Under the pieces are notes generated by a model that searched no databases, was not told where the DNA came from, and saw only the letters and a list, made by a program, of their open reading frames with translations. Shown piece by piece: positions 1 to 8,470 of a DNA stretch of 64,000 nt. Origin of the DNA: Chloroflexota bacterium (lineage in GTDB: Bacteria > Chloroflexota > Anaerolineae > Anaerolineales > UBA11579); the NCBI GenBank assembly GCA_013112575.1, contig JABFGG010000002.1, positions 496,001 through 560,000 on the forward strand, given 5' to 3'. Made by a program: the position numbers and the translations under genes. The stretch's first letter is position 1; every line of letters starts with the position of its first letter.

Positions 1-33
1 ATTTGCCCAGCGACTTTGTCCAGTGGCGTTCAT
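1..33 (-). CDS. Start of a second sugar ABC permease (cut by window edge)
   Basis: Reading leftwards, an ATG at 33..31 overlaps the TGA of the upstream permease gene as ATGA, and eleven codons (MNATGQSRWAN) run to the window edge. In this transporter family the MalF-type permease gene is usually followed directly by the MalG-type permease gene, so this is most likely the second inner-membrane subunit. Too little is visible to show any domain. The assignment rests on the 4-bp overlap and on operon logic. Confidence 0.55.
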   Translation of the reverse strand, partial: MNATGQSRWAN

Positions 34-1157
34 TCGAAGGCCTCCTCTTCACCAAATTTGCGCAGATTGTATATCATGACGGGAACCACTAAAAGCAATA
101 ACACGATGGCGATGGCAGAACCCAGGCCAAAGTTGCGGTTAGTGAAGTTCTGTCTATAAAAAGCCGTGGCGATCACTTCTGTTCCAAATCGCCCTCCAGT
201 CATGACCAGCACAATGTCGAATATCTTTAATGTAAATATCACGATGGTCGTAGCCACAGTGATGATAGTGCCCCAAATGTAAGGGATCATGATGCGGAAG
301 AAAATCTGTACTTCTGTAGCCCCATCTACACGGGCGGCTTCAATGAGGTCACCAGGGATGCCTTTGATGGCAGCTGAAAAAAGCACCATGGCATAACCGG
401 TCTGGAGCCACACCACGATAATGATGAGGAAAAGGTTGTTCCAAGGCTGTAACAATGCCGTCCAGGCTTGAGGTTCTCCACCAAGCCCGACCCAAATGGC
501 GTTCAGCAAACCGATCTGAGGCGCACTGATGTCTTTGACCTCATAAATGAAGTTCCAGATCACGCCTGCGCCAACGAAGGAAATCGCCATGGGGAGGAAG
601 ATCAATGATTTGGCCAGACTTTCATAGCGGCTGCGATCCGCAAGAACTGCGATCAGCAGTCCAAGTATCACCGAAAGCGATGCGCCAAATACGATCCACA
701 AAAGGTTGTTACGGAATACAACGATCAGGTTAGGATCTGTGAAGATATCAATGTAATTGTCAAGAAAGATGAAATTATCTGAAGTTCTGTCGAAAAAACT
801 TAGCCATAGAGTACGGAGTGTAGGGATGGCCAGGTACCAGGCCAGGATAGCCATAGCCGGGCCAACGAAGACAAAAGGTTGCAGTCGACGAGTCCACTCT
901 GGCCCCAAACGTTCGATGATCCAGTTGGAGACAAAGTAGAGTGCGGCAGCACCGCCTACGCCCCAAACAATCGCGATAATGGCGATTAGATACTGAGGAG
1001 CTTCGCTGTCCCTGAGGAAGATGAACCCTTGCCAGAGAACAACGAATAACACGCCCGGGACCAGCACAGAAACAACTAAGCGTCCCAATTGGCTGCCGAG
1101 CCATTCGAGGGGGTTGAAGCCAGAGCCACTACCTGGCGCTTGATCGAGTTGGGCCAT
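30..1157 (-). CDS. Sugar ABC transporter permease, MalF/AglF type
   Basis: Inner-membrane subunit of a binding-protein-dependent carbohydrate importer (375 aa). The core has the usual six or so membrane segments, and the cytoplasmic EAA loop that docks the ATPase is clear near residue 280 (EAARVDGATEVQIFFRIMIP). Two additional hydrophobic segments lie in the first 85 residues, so the protein is longer than the roughly 300 aa of many family members, as in some alpha-glucoside permeases. The start has a purine-rich stretch (GGAGAGAG) just upstream. It lies downstream of the binding-protein gene and overlaps the next permease gene by 4 bp. No ATPase gene is visible here, so it may be beyond the window edge or shared from elsewhere. 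Family assignment is firm; the sugar is unknown. Confidence 0.9.
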   Translation of the reverse strand: MAQLDQAPGSGSGFNPLEWLGSQLGRLVVSVLVPGVLFVVLWQGFIFLRDSEAPQYLIAIIAIVWGVGGAAALYFVSNWIIERLGPEWTRRLQPFVFVGPAMAILAWYLAIPTLRTLWLSFFDRTSDNFIFLDNYIDIFTDPNLIVVFRNNLLWIVFGASLSVILGLLIAVLADRSRYESLAKSLIFLPMAISFVGAGVIWNFIYEVKDISAPQIGLLNAIWVGLGGEPQAWTALLQPWNNLFLIIIVVWLQTGYAMVLFSAAIKGIPGDLIEAARVDGATEVQIFFRIMIPYIWGTIITVATTIVIFTLKIFDIVLVMTGGRFGTEVIATAFYRQNFTNRNFGLGSAIAIVLLLLVVPVMIYNLRKFGEEEAFE

Positions 1158-1242
1158 ACCTCTCTCCTTTATTTATTTGGGGATAGGAATATGCAAAATG
1201 AACAATTCAATAATAACAAAAAAGAAGTGTTTGTTGATTAGA

Positions 1243-1271
1243 GCAGGGCGATTGCATTGCAATCGCCCTGC
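1243..1271 (-). promoter_or_regulatory. Strong stem-loop between binding-protein and permease genes
   Basis: Two 14-base arms (GCAGGGCGATTGCA and its exact complement) are separated by one base. There is no T-run directly after the stem on the minus strand. A stable hairpin at this place in sugar-transporter operons commonly protects the upstream binding-protein message or lets only part of transcription continue into the permeases. That role is inferred from position. Confidence 0.6.
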
Positions 1272-1302
1272 AATTGTAGATTAATCTTTTACAGTCTTAG
1301 AG

Positions 1303-2637
1303 TTAGCGAGGCCAAGAGGCATCGATGTTTTCGAGTGCCGATGTCAGGTCTGTCGCGCCAGAGAAGTAATTGGTCATTTCTTCCCAGAACGAACCAGCGC
1401 CAACTTCACCAGGCATCAAGTCAGACCCATCGAAGCGGAAGCTGGTAGAAGCAGCCACGATCTCAGCTACACCACGTTCCACGTCATTGCCGTACCAGGA
1501 CAGTTCAGCGTCGAGGTGGGGGGAAAGTGCACCACCAGCGGCTAACCATTCTTTGACTGCCTCACCCTGGGTGAAGTAATGCATAACTGCACGGGCAGCG
1601 TTGGAATCTTTCATCAGGGACATGATGTCGCCAGCAACCAGGAAGGGCTTGCCATAAGCATCATCAATGCCAGGCAGATAGAAGAAGCCGTAATCTTCAC
1701 CAGCTACAGCACTTTCGGGGAAGAAGCTGGTGATGAAGTTACCCTGTTTGTGGAGCCAGCAGCGGGGCGGATCTTCGAACATCGGGGTGGGGGCGTCGCC
1801 GAATTCGGTGGTTACGATAGCGGCCGCACCACCGAATACGTAGTCTTCGCTCCAAACGCTGGAAAGAACTTCAGCGGCATTGGTTACTTCAGGAGAACTG
1901 AAGGCCAGGTCGCCGGCTACCCAGGCGTCGTAGTTTTCCAACGACGTGGTGCGCAGCATGATCTCTTCCATCCAGTCTGTGGCTACCCAACCAGTTGCGG
2001 CACCGGAACCGATACCAACACACCAGGGAGCATCACCGTCAGCCAGAATCTGGTCACTGAGCGCGATCAGCTCATCCCATGTCTCCGGAATGGCATAGCC
2101 AGCAGCCTCGAAGTCATCGATGGGATACCACACAATGCTTTTGCCATTGAAGCGGTGGAACACACCAGCCTGGATGTCGCCATCGGGGCCGGGTACTGTA
2201 GCCATCTGGTTCCAACTATCGTTGTAGTTGCCCAGAGCGCTGTCGGGCAAGAAGGTAGTGACGTCAACGATGTCACCCGTGCTAGCAAAGTTTGCCATCA
2301 GGCCGGGTTGAGGGAAGTCAACAATGTTGGGGGGATCTCCAGCATCCACGCGGATTGAAATCGCGGATTCGAATTCCTGTGAGCCCTCATATTGAATGTC
2401 AATGCCTGTCTGTTCTTCGAAGCTGGCAATTGAGTCATTAAATTTGATGGCATCCACGTCAACAAAGGGGCCTGTCATGGTCACGACTTCACCAGAGAAC
2501 TCACCGGCTAAGGCGCGATCCAAACAATCGTTCACACAGTCAGCAGCGGCGCCATCTGTGGCTCCACCACAGGCAGCGAGTGCAAAGGCCATGATCACGA
2601 CGAGGCTTAAAATAAGCCATTGGGTTTTGCTTTTCAT
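1303..2637 (-). CDS. Sugar ABC transporter substrate-binding lipoprotein
   Basis: Extracytoplasmic binding protein of family 1 (444 aa), first gene of the importer operon. The N-terminus is a lipoprotein signal (MKSKTQWLILSLVVIMAFAL, then AACGG), so the mature protein is lipid-anchored at Cys. The body has the family pattern of a bound-sugar cleft, with features such as the PQPGLMANF segment reminiscent of AglE-like alpha-glucoside binders; this sub-assignment is tentative. The ATG at 2637 is preceded by AGGAGG ten bases upstream. The open frame continues 25 codons further to a TTG that sits only three bases after a perfect Shine-Dalgarno sequence (2722-2729), but that start would put extra residues ahead of the signal peptide and is less likely. 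A LacI gene lies directly upstream on the same strand. Confidence 0.88.
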   Translation of the reverse strand: MKSKTQWLILSLVVIMAFALAACGGATDGAAADCVNDCLDRALAGEFSGEVVTMTGPFVDVDAIKFNDSIASFEEQTGIDIQYEGSQEFESAISIRVDAGDPPNIVDFPQPGLMANFASTGDIVDVTTFLPDSALGNYNDSWNQMATVPGPDGDIQAGVFHRFNGKSIVWYPIDDFEAAGYAIPETWDELIALSDQILADGDAPWCVGIGSGAATGWVATDWMEEIMLRTTSLENYDAWVAGDLAFSSPEVTNAAEVLSSVWSEDYVFGGAAAIVTTEFGDAPTPMFEDPPRCWLHKQGNFITSFFPESAVAGEDYGFFYLPGIDDAYGKPFLVAGDIMSLMKDSNAARAVMHYFTQGEAVKEWLAAGGALSPHLDAELSWYGNDVERGVAEIVAASTSFRFDGSDLMPGEVGAGSFWEEMTNYFSGATDLTSALENIDASWPR

Positions 2638-2761
2638 TACGTCTAATCCTCCTAGGATTATTGAAACAAAAGATTTGATGATTAAATGAACTCTAGATTT
2701 TTTGGGTGGCAATCACCTCCTTTATTATGGATTTTTGGTTTGTGTAAGATGTTTACATAAG

Positions 2762-3775
2762 CTATTGTAAAGTCGCGGTTGTGCCGCGCCGAATGATTTC
2801 AAGATCTTGTTTTATTGAGCGTGGCTTGTTCCCATTTTGTTGTTTCATTGTGGAAAATAATAGGTCGATGCCATCATGCCCTGATTCAAAAAGCGGTTGC
2901 CGTACAGTTGTCAGGTTCAGGTACTCGGCATCGCGAATATCGTCAAACCCGATTACTGAGAGTTCCTTTGGAATGTGGATGCCAAGTTCACGTGCTGCAT
3001 AGATGACGCCAATTGCGTGGGCGTCACTGGCGGCAAAAATGGCAGTTGGGGCATTAGGTGTGCGAAGCAAGTCTTTGGTTAAGTTTTTTACGATCTCCGC
3101 CTGCGGCAAACCTTCTACATGAAAGCCCTTGTTGAACTTAATTCCAGCTTTGCGAAGCGCTTTTTTGTATCCTTGTAGGCGGTTCTTCATGGCCCCAAAC
3201 GAAAATAGCGTGTCGATCGGATCACTTATAAACGCAATATTTGTATGCCCCAGATCAATGAGATGCTGTGTGGCGATTTCGCCGCCTATAGTGTCATCGA
3301 CGAAGACATGGTCTAGTTGTGGTTCTTTGACATCAATTAGAACGATAGGCACGCCGGACTTTGAGAAATGCTCCAGATGTTCATCCGTGGGGGGGATCGA
3401 TACGATCAGGATGCCATCTGCGTTGGCTTTGTTGGGAATCGTGTTAAACAATTCTTCAAGCCGTTCTGTGGTCTCAGCGCTGTAAAGGACGAGGGCGTAA
3501 TCGGAATCGGCTAAAGCAGATTGCACACCGCGTAGGCGTTCAACCAAAGAAGGGGAGGTTAGATTTGGAAGGATTATGGCAACTGTATGCGTTGTGCCCG
3601 ATGAAAGTCTACGAGCAATAGGATTCGGGGTGAAATTTAATTCTTCAATGACATCCAAAACTCGCTGCCTGGTAACTTCACTAACCGAGGGGCTATTATT
3701 CAAAACACGCGAAACTGTGCCTATACCGACCTCTGCTTTTCTGGCTACATCACGAATTGTGGGTGTAAATGTCAT
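2762..3775 (-). CDS. LacI-family transcriptional repressor
   Basis: Sugar-responsive DNA-binding regulator (337 aa). The N-terminal helix-turn-helix is classical (TIRDVARKAEVGIGTVSRVL, residues 6-25) and is followed by the hinge segment with NPIARRLSSG near residue 52. The rest is a periplasmic-binding-protein-like effector domain ending in the dimer region. The gene precedes the sugar importer on the same strand with about 125 bp between them, so it very likely controls uptake of the sugar it senses. A perfect 20-bp palindrome of LacI type sits 12 bp upstream of its own start, which indicates autoregulation. The effector cannot be told from sequence alone. Confidence 0.92.
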   Translation of the reverse strand: MTFTPTIRDVARKAEVGIGTVSRVLNNSPSVSEVTRQRVLDVIEELNFTPNPIARRLSSGTTHTVAIILPNLTSPSLVERLRGVQSALADSDYALVLYSAETTERLEELFNTIPNKANADGILIVSIPPTDEHLEHFSKSGVPIVLIDVKEPQLDHVFVDDTIGGEIATQHLIDLGHTNIAFISDPIDTLFSFGAMKNRLQGYKKALRKAGIKFNKGFHVEGLPQAEIVKNLTKDLLRTPNAPTAIFAASDAHAIGVIYAARELGIHIPKELSVIGFDDIRDAEYLNLTTVRQPLFESGHDGIDLLFSTMKQQNGNKPRSIKQDLEIIRRGTTATLQ

Positions 3776-3786
3776 TTTTGCAGCAC

Positions 3787-3806
3787 TTATGGAACCGGTT
3801 CCATAA
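3787..3806 (-). promoter_or_regulatory. LacI-type operator (perfect palindrome)
   Basis: TTATGGAACCGGTTCCATAA is its own reverse complement over all 20 bases, with the central CG step typical of LacI-family operators. It lies between the promoter-like hexamers and the start codon of the lacI gene, so a bound repressor would block transcription. No second copy was found in front of the transporter genes. Confidence 0.8.
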
Positions 3807-3818
3807 AAGTTAATGATA

Positions 3819-3847
3819 GATTAACATATATGGTGATTATCTGTCAA
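3819..3847 (-). promoter_or_regulatory. Promoter of the lacI-transporter operon (candidate)
   Basis: On the minus strand a consensus TTGACA (3847..3842) is followed after 17 bases by a weak -10 region (TTAATC, in a TGTTAATCT context). The operator palindrome lies a few bases downstream of it. The -35 box is convincing; the -10 is poor. Confidence 0.45.
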
Positions 3848-3956
3848 GTCTTTGATTTTGGGAGAACCATCAGCTTACTTATGGGTTATTGGATGTGTAA
3901 TCCAGTATGATAAGATTTTTGCATTCCGACTTGGAAACGGATGGAGGAGAGCTGCG

Positions 3957-5198
3957 ATGGTGCAAGGCGCAGAACGAGTAGTGATCACGGGGTTGGGGGT
4001 GGCCAGTCCAATTGGTCTTTCAGTGGCTGATTTTTGGCGGGGGTTGCTTGAAGGGCGCCCTGGTATATCTCATTTGGAAGAAGATATTTATCGAGAATTA
4101 AAAACCTATATAGGTGGAGTTATCAAAGACTTTGATGGGGAAGAACACTACGGGCGTAAAGACGCGCGCAGGTTAAGTCGTTCGTCACAATTAGCATTAT
4201 TTGCTGCAGAGGAGGCCATTGAGCAGTCCTGTATGCTTAAAGGAGATCTGGACAAAGATAACGTTGGTGTGATGATCGGTAGTTCGATCGGTGGCTTTGC
4301 CGCCTCGGATCAATATTATCGTGATTTTTACCTCTCGAGAAAATTCAGCCCACTTGTGGTTCCTGTCTCTATGAATAGCGGCCCGTCATCCAACTTGTCC
4401 ATTCGCTATGGTTTTCGGGGACCAACGTTTTCAGTAGATGCAGCCTGTGCGACCTCAAACCATTCGATTGGTTATGCTTACAACCTTATTCGTTTCGGTC
4501 AAGAAAACATGTTAATTACAGGGGGGGCAGACTCTGCCTTCAGTCCGGCAGTTGTGGCGTCCTGGAGTTCAATGCGGGCGCTATCAGAGCGCAATGATGA
4601 TCCTGAGCGAGCCCTGCGTCCTTTCAGTGCTGATAGAGATGGTACTGTTCTGGGCGAAGCGGCTGCTATTTTTGTGGTTGAGTCAGAAAGTTCTGCGAAG
4701 AAACGCGATGCAACCATCCTGGCGGAGATCGTTGGTTATGGCGCTACCAGTGACGCCTATCACATTACCAAGCCTTCTCTAGAAGGGCCTTCCAGGGCTA
4801 TGCAAAGGGCCTTGGATGATGCTGGCTTGATCGCTGAAGATATTGACTATATCAATGCGCATGCAACCGGAACGTGGGCAAATGATAGCAATGAGGCCAG
4901 TGCTGTAAAAAATGTCTTTGGTGAGCATGCCTACAAAATTCCAGTTGTTGGTAACAAGGGTGCTTTTGGACACTCGATCGCGGCCAGCGGTGCGTTAGAG
5001 TTGGCGGGTTGTGTGATGTCGATAAAAGAACAAATTGTTCCAAAAACGTTAAACTACAGTGAGCCTGATCCAGCCTGTGATCTGGATTTTGTGCCTGAAG
5101 GCAAGCGGGAACACAGAATGAAAAACGTGATGAATAATTCGTTTGCATTTGGTGGCAGCAATGCCAGCTTGATCCTTCGGGCTTACGAGCCTGCATAA
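3957..5198 (+). CDS. Beta-ketoacyl-ACP synthase II (FabF-like)
   Basis: Condensing enzyme that joins an acyl chain to malonyl-ACP in fatty acid or polyketide synthesis (413 aa from the ATG at 3957, which has GGAGGAG upstream; the frame is open 35 codons further but lacks a ribosome site). The thiolase fold is complete: nucleophile C164 in VDAACATS, H302 in NAHATGT, K334 and H339 in NKGAFGHS. The sequence is that of a free-standing FabF-type enzyme rather than a chain-length factor, because the active-site Cys is present. It lies on the strand opposite to the PKS-NRPS operon with a DUF2723 gene between, so it may serve the same lipid product, but a separate lipid role is equally possible. Confidence 0.9.
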   Translation: MVQGAERVVITGLGVASPIGLSVADFWRGLLEGRPGISHLEEDIYRELKTYIGGVIKDFDGEEHYGRKDARRLSRSSQLALFAAEEAIEQSCMLKGDLDKDNVGVMIGSSIGGFAASDQYYRDFYLSRKFSPLVVPVSMNSGPSSNLSIRYGFRGPTFSVDAACATSNHSIGYAYNLIRFGQENMLITGGADSAFSPAVVASWSSMRALSERNDDPERALRPFSADRDGTVLGEAAAIFVVESESSAKKRDATILAEIVGYGATSDAYHITKPSLEGPSRAMQRALDDAGLIAEDIDYINAHATGTWANDSNEASAVKNVFGEHAYKIPVVGNKGAFGHSIAASGALELAGCVMSIKEQIVPKTLNYSEPDPACDLDFVPEGKREHRMKNVMNNSFAFGGSNASLILRAYEPA

Positions 5199-5202
5199 GC
5201 CT

Positions 5203-5242
5203 CCTCAATAATTCTTGAGGCAGGGACGCTTGCGTCTCTGCC
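5203..5242 (+). terminator. Tandem hairpins after the ketosynthase gene
   Basis: A 6-bp stem (CCTCAA/TTGAGG) is followed immediately by, and shares two bases with, an 11-bp stem (GGCAGGGACGC/GCGTCTCTGCC, one G-T pair). The bases after it are TTATCGCG, so the U-run is poor. Placement right after the stop codon suggests a terminator or 3' end stabiliser. Confidence 0.5.
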
Positions 5243-5266
5243 TTATCGCGTAAAACAAAGAGAAGT

Positions 5267-6991
5267 ATGACAAGAAATGAAACAAATGATGTGAGAATTG
5301 GGGATAGGTTTATTAGCTTGAGGATGGTAAGTATTGGTATATTCGTAGCGGTCTTAAGCTTTTACCTATATACAATGCAGCCGTCACTGGCCTGGGGAGA
5401 TGGAGCCAAGCTCCAACTGGAAGCAGTAAGCGGCGAGTCTTTTATATTCTCTGATTTCCCCGATGAAATGTTTGCTCATGATCCCTATCCATTCGCGAAG
5501 TTGGGGGTAGCAGCGTGGGACCATCCGTTGTACGTGGTTATAGGGCACAGCCTGGTGAACCTGCTCCCGGGTGTCCATGCCCTCTGGCTGGTCAATCTTC
5601 TGTCGGCTGTTTTTGGAGCAGCAGCGGTGCTGGTGTTTTTTCGCTTACTGTTTGAAGGAACTGGCCATCTGTGGGCTGCTATTAGTGCGGCAACAATGTT
5701 GGCTGTGTCGCATACATTCTGGTGGCATTCATCTACACCTGAGGTCTATACTTTATTCGCCTTTTTGTTGTTGATGACAATTTACTTTTACGCGCATTTT
5801 GAACGTTCGGAGGATTTCAGGTATTTGATAGCTTCAGCTTTTGTACTTGGGCTATCAACTGCAAACCACATCATGTCGTTTTTAGCCGTGCCCGCCATAG
5901 TTTTTTATTGGTGGCTAAATAGACGTCAGGTAACATCCCAGACATTGCGTCAAATGTCTTTACGCCGTGTTTTGTACCTGACTATAGCTTTCCTGGCAGG
6001 CATCTCCCTTTTATTGATCCAAGCGATTCGGATGTTGCGCGTATTCCCTCTAAGCGAAATTATGGGGCCTGTGGTGGGGTCTGTATTCATCAGTCAACTC
6101 CTATCCACCTCCTTCGCGGATCTAATCACAAGTCTCATTACCTATGCTGGTTTCACACTGCTCCAATTTGGGCCAGTTGGCCTGGCTTTGGGTATCTATG
6201 GATTGATATTTGCAAGACGCAATAATTTGCATCTTTGGGGGAAGATGATCGCCTTTTATACTGTGTTTGCAATATTTGGCGTGTTGTACCGAGTGTCAGA
6301 TCAATTCGCTTTTTTCCTCACTGCCCATATCTTTTTTGCAATAGCAATTGGTCTGGGGGCTGCGCAGTTAGCTGAAACCTGGAAAGAGGCTCGTCAACAC
6401 TTGGTTCATGTTGCTGTGTTGGCCTCGGTCTTGACCATGCCTTTTGTTTATCGGTCCATTCCAGGCCTGGCAGCTAGTTTGAATATTGATGATGCGACTT
6501 TCGGAATTCCGCAGATTGGAACAGGGTTACGCAATGGATTGGCTTATTATCTGGACCCATATAAACGTGGTGATTACAACCCGTACAATTTTGGCCTCGA
6601 GACGGTTGAGGCTTTGCCAGAGGACGCCTTAGTTGTCGCTCAATGGTTCCCTGACACCGATGAATATTTGGCATTGCATTACCTCACTTGGGTAGAGGGT
6701 ATGCGACCTGACGTTCAGGTGGCAGGTTGGACGCCTGTAGATCCATTCTCCTTTGATTCGGAGATTATTGCTAGTGAGATCAGAGAGAATATAGATAACC
6801 GACCGATATTCTTGGCATCCCTTGATGTAGACTTCTACCAGGCTGACTACTTAATGCAGAACCATTGCATTGTCCCCGAAACAAATCTTTATCGTGTGTA
6901 TCCTTTTGGACCTAATAGTTCTGATGCAGCAGCATATGAATGTTTGTCAGATCCCGATTTGTTGGTTTACACTTTTTCTAATCCAAATTAA
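5267..6991 (+). CDS. DUF2723 (TMEM260-like) multi-spanning membrane protein, putative glycosyltransferase
   Basis: Integral membrane protein of 574 aa. The N-terminal third has the DUF2723 signature: a first membrane segment, an acidic loop motif WGDGAK near residue 45, a DHPLY segment near residue 85, then NLLSAVFGAAAV, HTFWWHSSTPEVYTL and GLSTANH. Known members include human TMEM260, a protein O-mannosyltransferase with a GT-C fold that uses a lipid-linked sugar. About ten hydrophobic segments are visible, followed by a soluble C-terminal part of about 150 residues. By family it would add sugar to an exported protein or lipid on the outer face of the membrane. Its 3' end overlaps the convergent phosphopantetheinyl transferase gene by 14 bp. 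Whether it takes part in the neighbouring lipopeptide pathway is open. Confidence 0.72.
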   Translation: MTRNETNDVRIGDRFISLRMVSIGIFVAVLSFYLYTMQPSLAWGDGAKLQLEAVSGESFIFSDFPDEMFAHDPYPFAKLGVAAWDHPLYVVIGHSLVNLLPGVHALWLVNLLSAVFGAAAVLVFFRLLFEGTGHLWAAISAATMLAVSHTFWWHSSTPEVYTLFAFLLLMTIYFYAHFERSEDFRYLIASAFVLGLSTANHIMSFLAVPAIVFYWWLNRRQVTSQTLRQMSLRRVLYLTIAFLAGISLLLIQAIRMLRVFPLSEIMGPVVGSVFISQLLSTSFADLITSLITYAGFTLLQFGPVGLALGIYGLIFARRNNLHLWGKMIAFYTVFAIFGVLYRVSDQFAFFLTAHIFFAIAIGLGAAQLAETWKEARQHLVHVAVLASVLTMPFVYRSIPGLAASLNIDDATFGIPQIGTGLRNGLAYYLDPYKRGDYNPYNFGLETVEALPEDALVVAQWFPDTDEYLALHYLTWVEGMRPDVQVAGWTPVDPFSFDSEIIASEIRENIDNRPIFLASLDVDFYQADYLMQNHCIVPETNLYRVYPFGPNSSDAAAYECLSDPDLLVYTFSNPN

Positions 6992-7727
6992 TAGGCCCTA
7001 GCCAATCGAAGAGTTTTAGCTCAACCTCTTTGCATTTAACTGCTAACGCAGCAGCGTAATCATCGTTGACCTTGATGTGCTTGAGAGTCCATTCGCCTGG
7101 CGCGTTTGTGTTTACGCTGTCTTCGATCAATTCTACAGGACTATCAGTCTTTAGTGAAACAGTGAAGCTATCCAAGGGAATGGAAAGCCCTGCACCAATA
7201 GCCTTGATGTAAGCTTCTTTACGTGTCCAGGTATTAAAGAAGCCCTGAACAAAATCACCACTAGCAAGTTGCATAAGATGATCAAACTCCAGAGGAGAAA
7301 AAAACCGTTTGGCCAGAACTATTTTTGCGCGCCTTGTGTGAATCTTCTCTACATCAACACCCAAGATCAAGCTGTTTGCAATGGCAATCAACACAAAATC
7401 CCCTGAGTGCGACAAATTGAATTGGAGCGAGTTGTCTACAATTTGGGGCTTCCCATAATTATTCACAGTGAACTCTATTTCTTCTGATGGTAATTGCGCA
7501 TAGCCACCAAGCAAGAGCCTGAGTACTGAATGTGCAATAATGTAACTCTCTTGATCTTTATCAAAGTGAAACCTATCTGCCCTGGTGCGTTCTTCTTCAT
7601 TCAAGACCGGTTGCAATTGTGGAATGATTTCTCTGAACTTGGGCACAGAAATGCGCCAAACATGGACTTCATTTTTGTGGGGGATTGCTTCTCTTTGAGA
7701 AGGTATCCATTCGTGTGAAGCATTCAC
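6978..7727 (-). CDS. 4'-phosphopantetheinyl transferase, Sfp type
   Basis: Transfers the phosphopantetheine arm of coenzyme A to the conserved Ser of carrier proteins (249 aa). The magnesium-binding signature GVDVEKI lies near residue 124, and WTRKEAYIKA, the second family signature, near residue 167. Length and the double-domain layout match Sfp rather than the short AcpS type, which fits activation of the PKS and NRPS carriers of the giant protein encoded just upstream. The start is GTG, and its bases overlap the stop of the thioesterase gene (GTGA), so translation is probably coupled. It is the last gene of the three-gene operon. Confidence 0.92.
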   Translation of the reverse strand: MNASHEWIPSQREAIPHKNEVHVWRISVPKFREIIPQLQPVLNEEERTRADRFHFDKDQESYIIAHSVLRLLLGGYAQLPSEEIEFTVNNYGKPQIVDNSLQFNLSHSGDFVLIAIANSLILGVDVEKIHTRRAKIVLAKRFFSPLEFDHLMQLASGDFVQGFFNTWTRKEAYIKAIGAGLSIPLDSFTVSLKTDSPVELIEDSVNTNAPGEWTLKHIKVNDDYAAALAVKCKEVELKLFDWLGPINLD

Positions 7728-8470
7728 AAGATTGTTGCCGTGTGTTCGCTAATTATGTTTGTCAGCGCTGCCTCTTGGCTTTGAATGAAGAAGTGGTCTC
7801 CTGGGAACGAGACATTTACAAAGATACCGGATGTGAAGTTTGCCCAAGCCGCCATGTCTTTTTGAGTATTCCTGACATCTCGATTTCCGCTCATCCCAAC
7901 GATTGGAATATCTAGGAGCGGTTTTTTCTCTAGAGCATATGTTTCAGCCATAGCGAAGTCGGCCCGCAGGATGGGTATCATCATATTAAGTAATTCCTGA
8001 CTGGCAAAAATTGCCTCTGGTGTCCCATTGAGCTCTTTTATCTGATTAACGAAAACAGCATCATCCAGAGAATGAATGCCATTTGTGGCCTGTTGTTTGG
8101 GGGCTTTGCTTGCTGATACAAATAGTATCTCTGGTGAAATATGGAGCGATGTTAATTCTAAAGCCAGGTGATAAGCTAACAAGGCACCCAGACTATGTCC
8201 AAATAACGCGAAAGGCCTATTCAGGACAGGCTGAATACTAGCTAATAGTGCGCGGATCGTGGGGGGCAAACGGGTAAATGCAATTTCTTTGATGCGTGTC
8301 CCATGGCCGGGCAACTGAATGCCTACAACCTCAATTTCTGGCGTAAGAAGATCTCCCCAATTTCTATAGATATTGGCATTGCCGCCAGCATATGGAAAAC
8401 AAAAGAGGCGCATATGCGCCTCTGGGTTTGGGCGGAAGTTTACCAGCCACTTGTTTTCTGACATGGTCAT
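7724..8470 (-). CDS. Type II thioesterase (editing enzyme of the PKS-NRPS)
   Basis: Alpha/beta hydrolase of the GrsT/SrfA-D family (248 aa) that removes stalled or wrong acyl groups from carrier proteins. The family opening LFCFPYAGGNANIYRNW is followed by the nucleophile elbow GHSLG near residue 94, an acidic partner in the ADF segment near residue 165, and the catalytic His in GDHFF near residue 226. The start ATG overlaps the stop of the giant synthetase gene as ATGA. As the synthetase ends in a reductase domain, this enzyme is not needed for normal release, so proof-reading is its likely job. Confidence 0.92.
   Translation of the reverse strand: MTMSENKWLVNFRPNPEAHMRLFCFPYAGGNANIYRNWGDLLTPEIEVVGIQLPGHGTRIKEIAFTRLPPTIRALLASIQPVLNRPFALFGHSLGALLAYHLALELTSLHISPEILFVSASKAPKQQATNGIHSLDDAVFVNQIKELNGTPEAIFASQELLNMMIPILRADFAMAETYALEKKPLLDIPIVGMSGNRDVRNTQKDMAAWANFTSGIFVNVSFPGDHFFIQSQEAALTNIISEHTATIL

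Noticed and set aside
1579..2358. 259-codon open frame on the plus strand inside the binding-protein gene
   Set aside because: It is a shadow of the real gene on the other strand, lacks a ribosome site and has no protein-like pattern.
2638..2712. N-terminal extension of the first sugar-binding protein from a TTG next to a perfect Shine-Dalgarno sequence
   Set aside because: Spacing is only three bases, and the added residues would precede a complete lipoprotein signal peptide.
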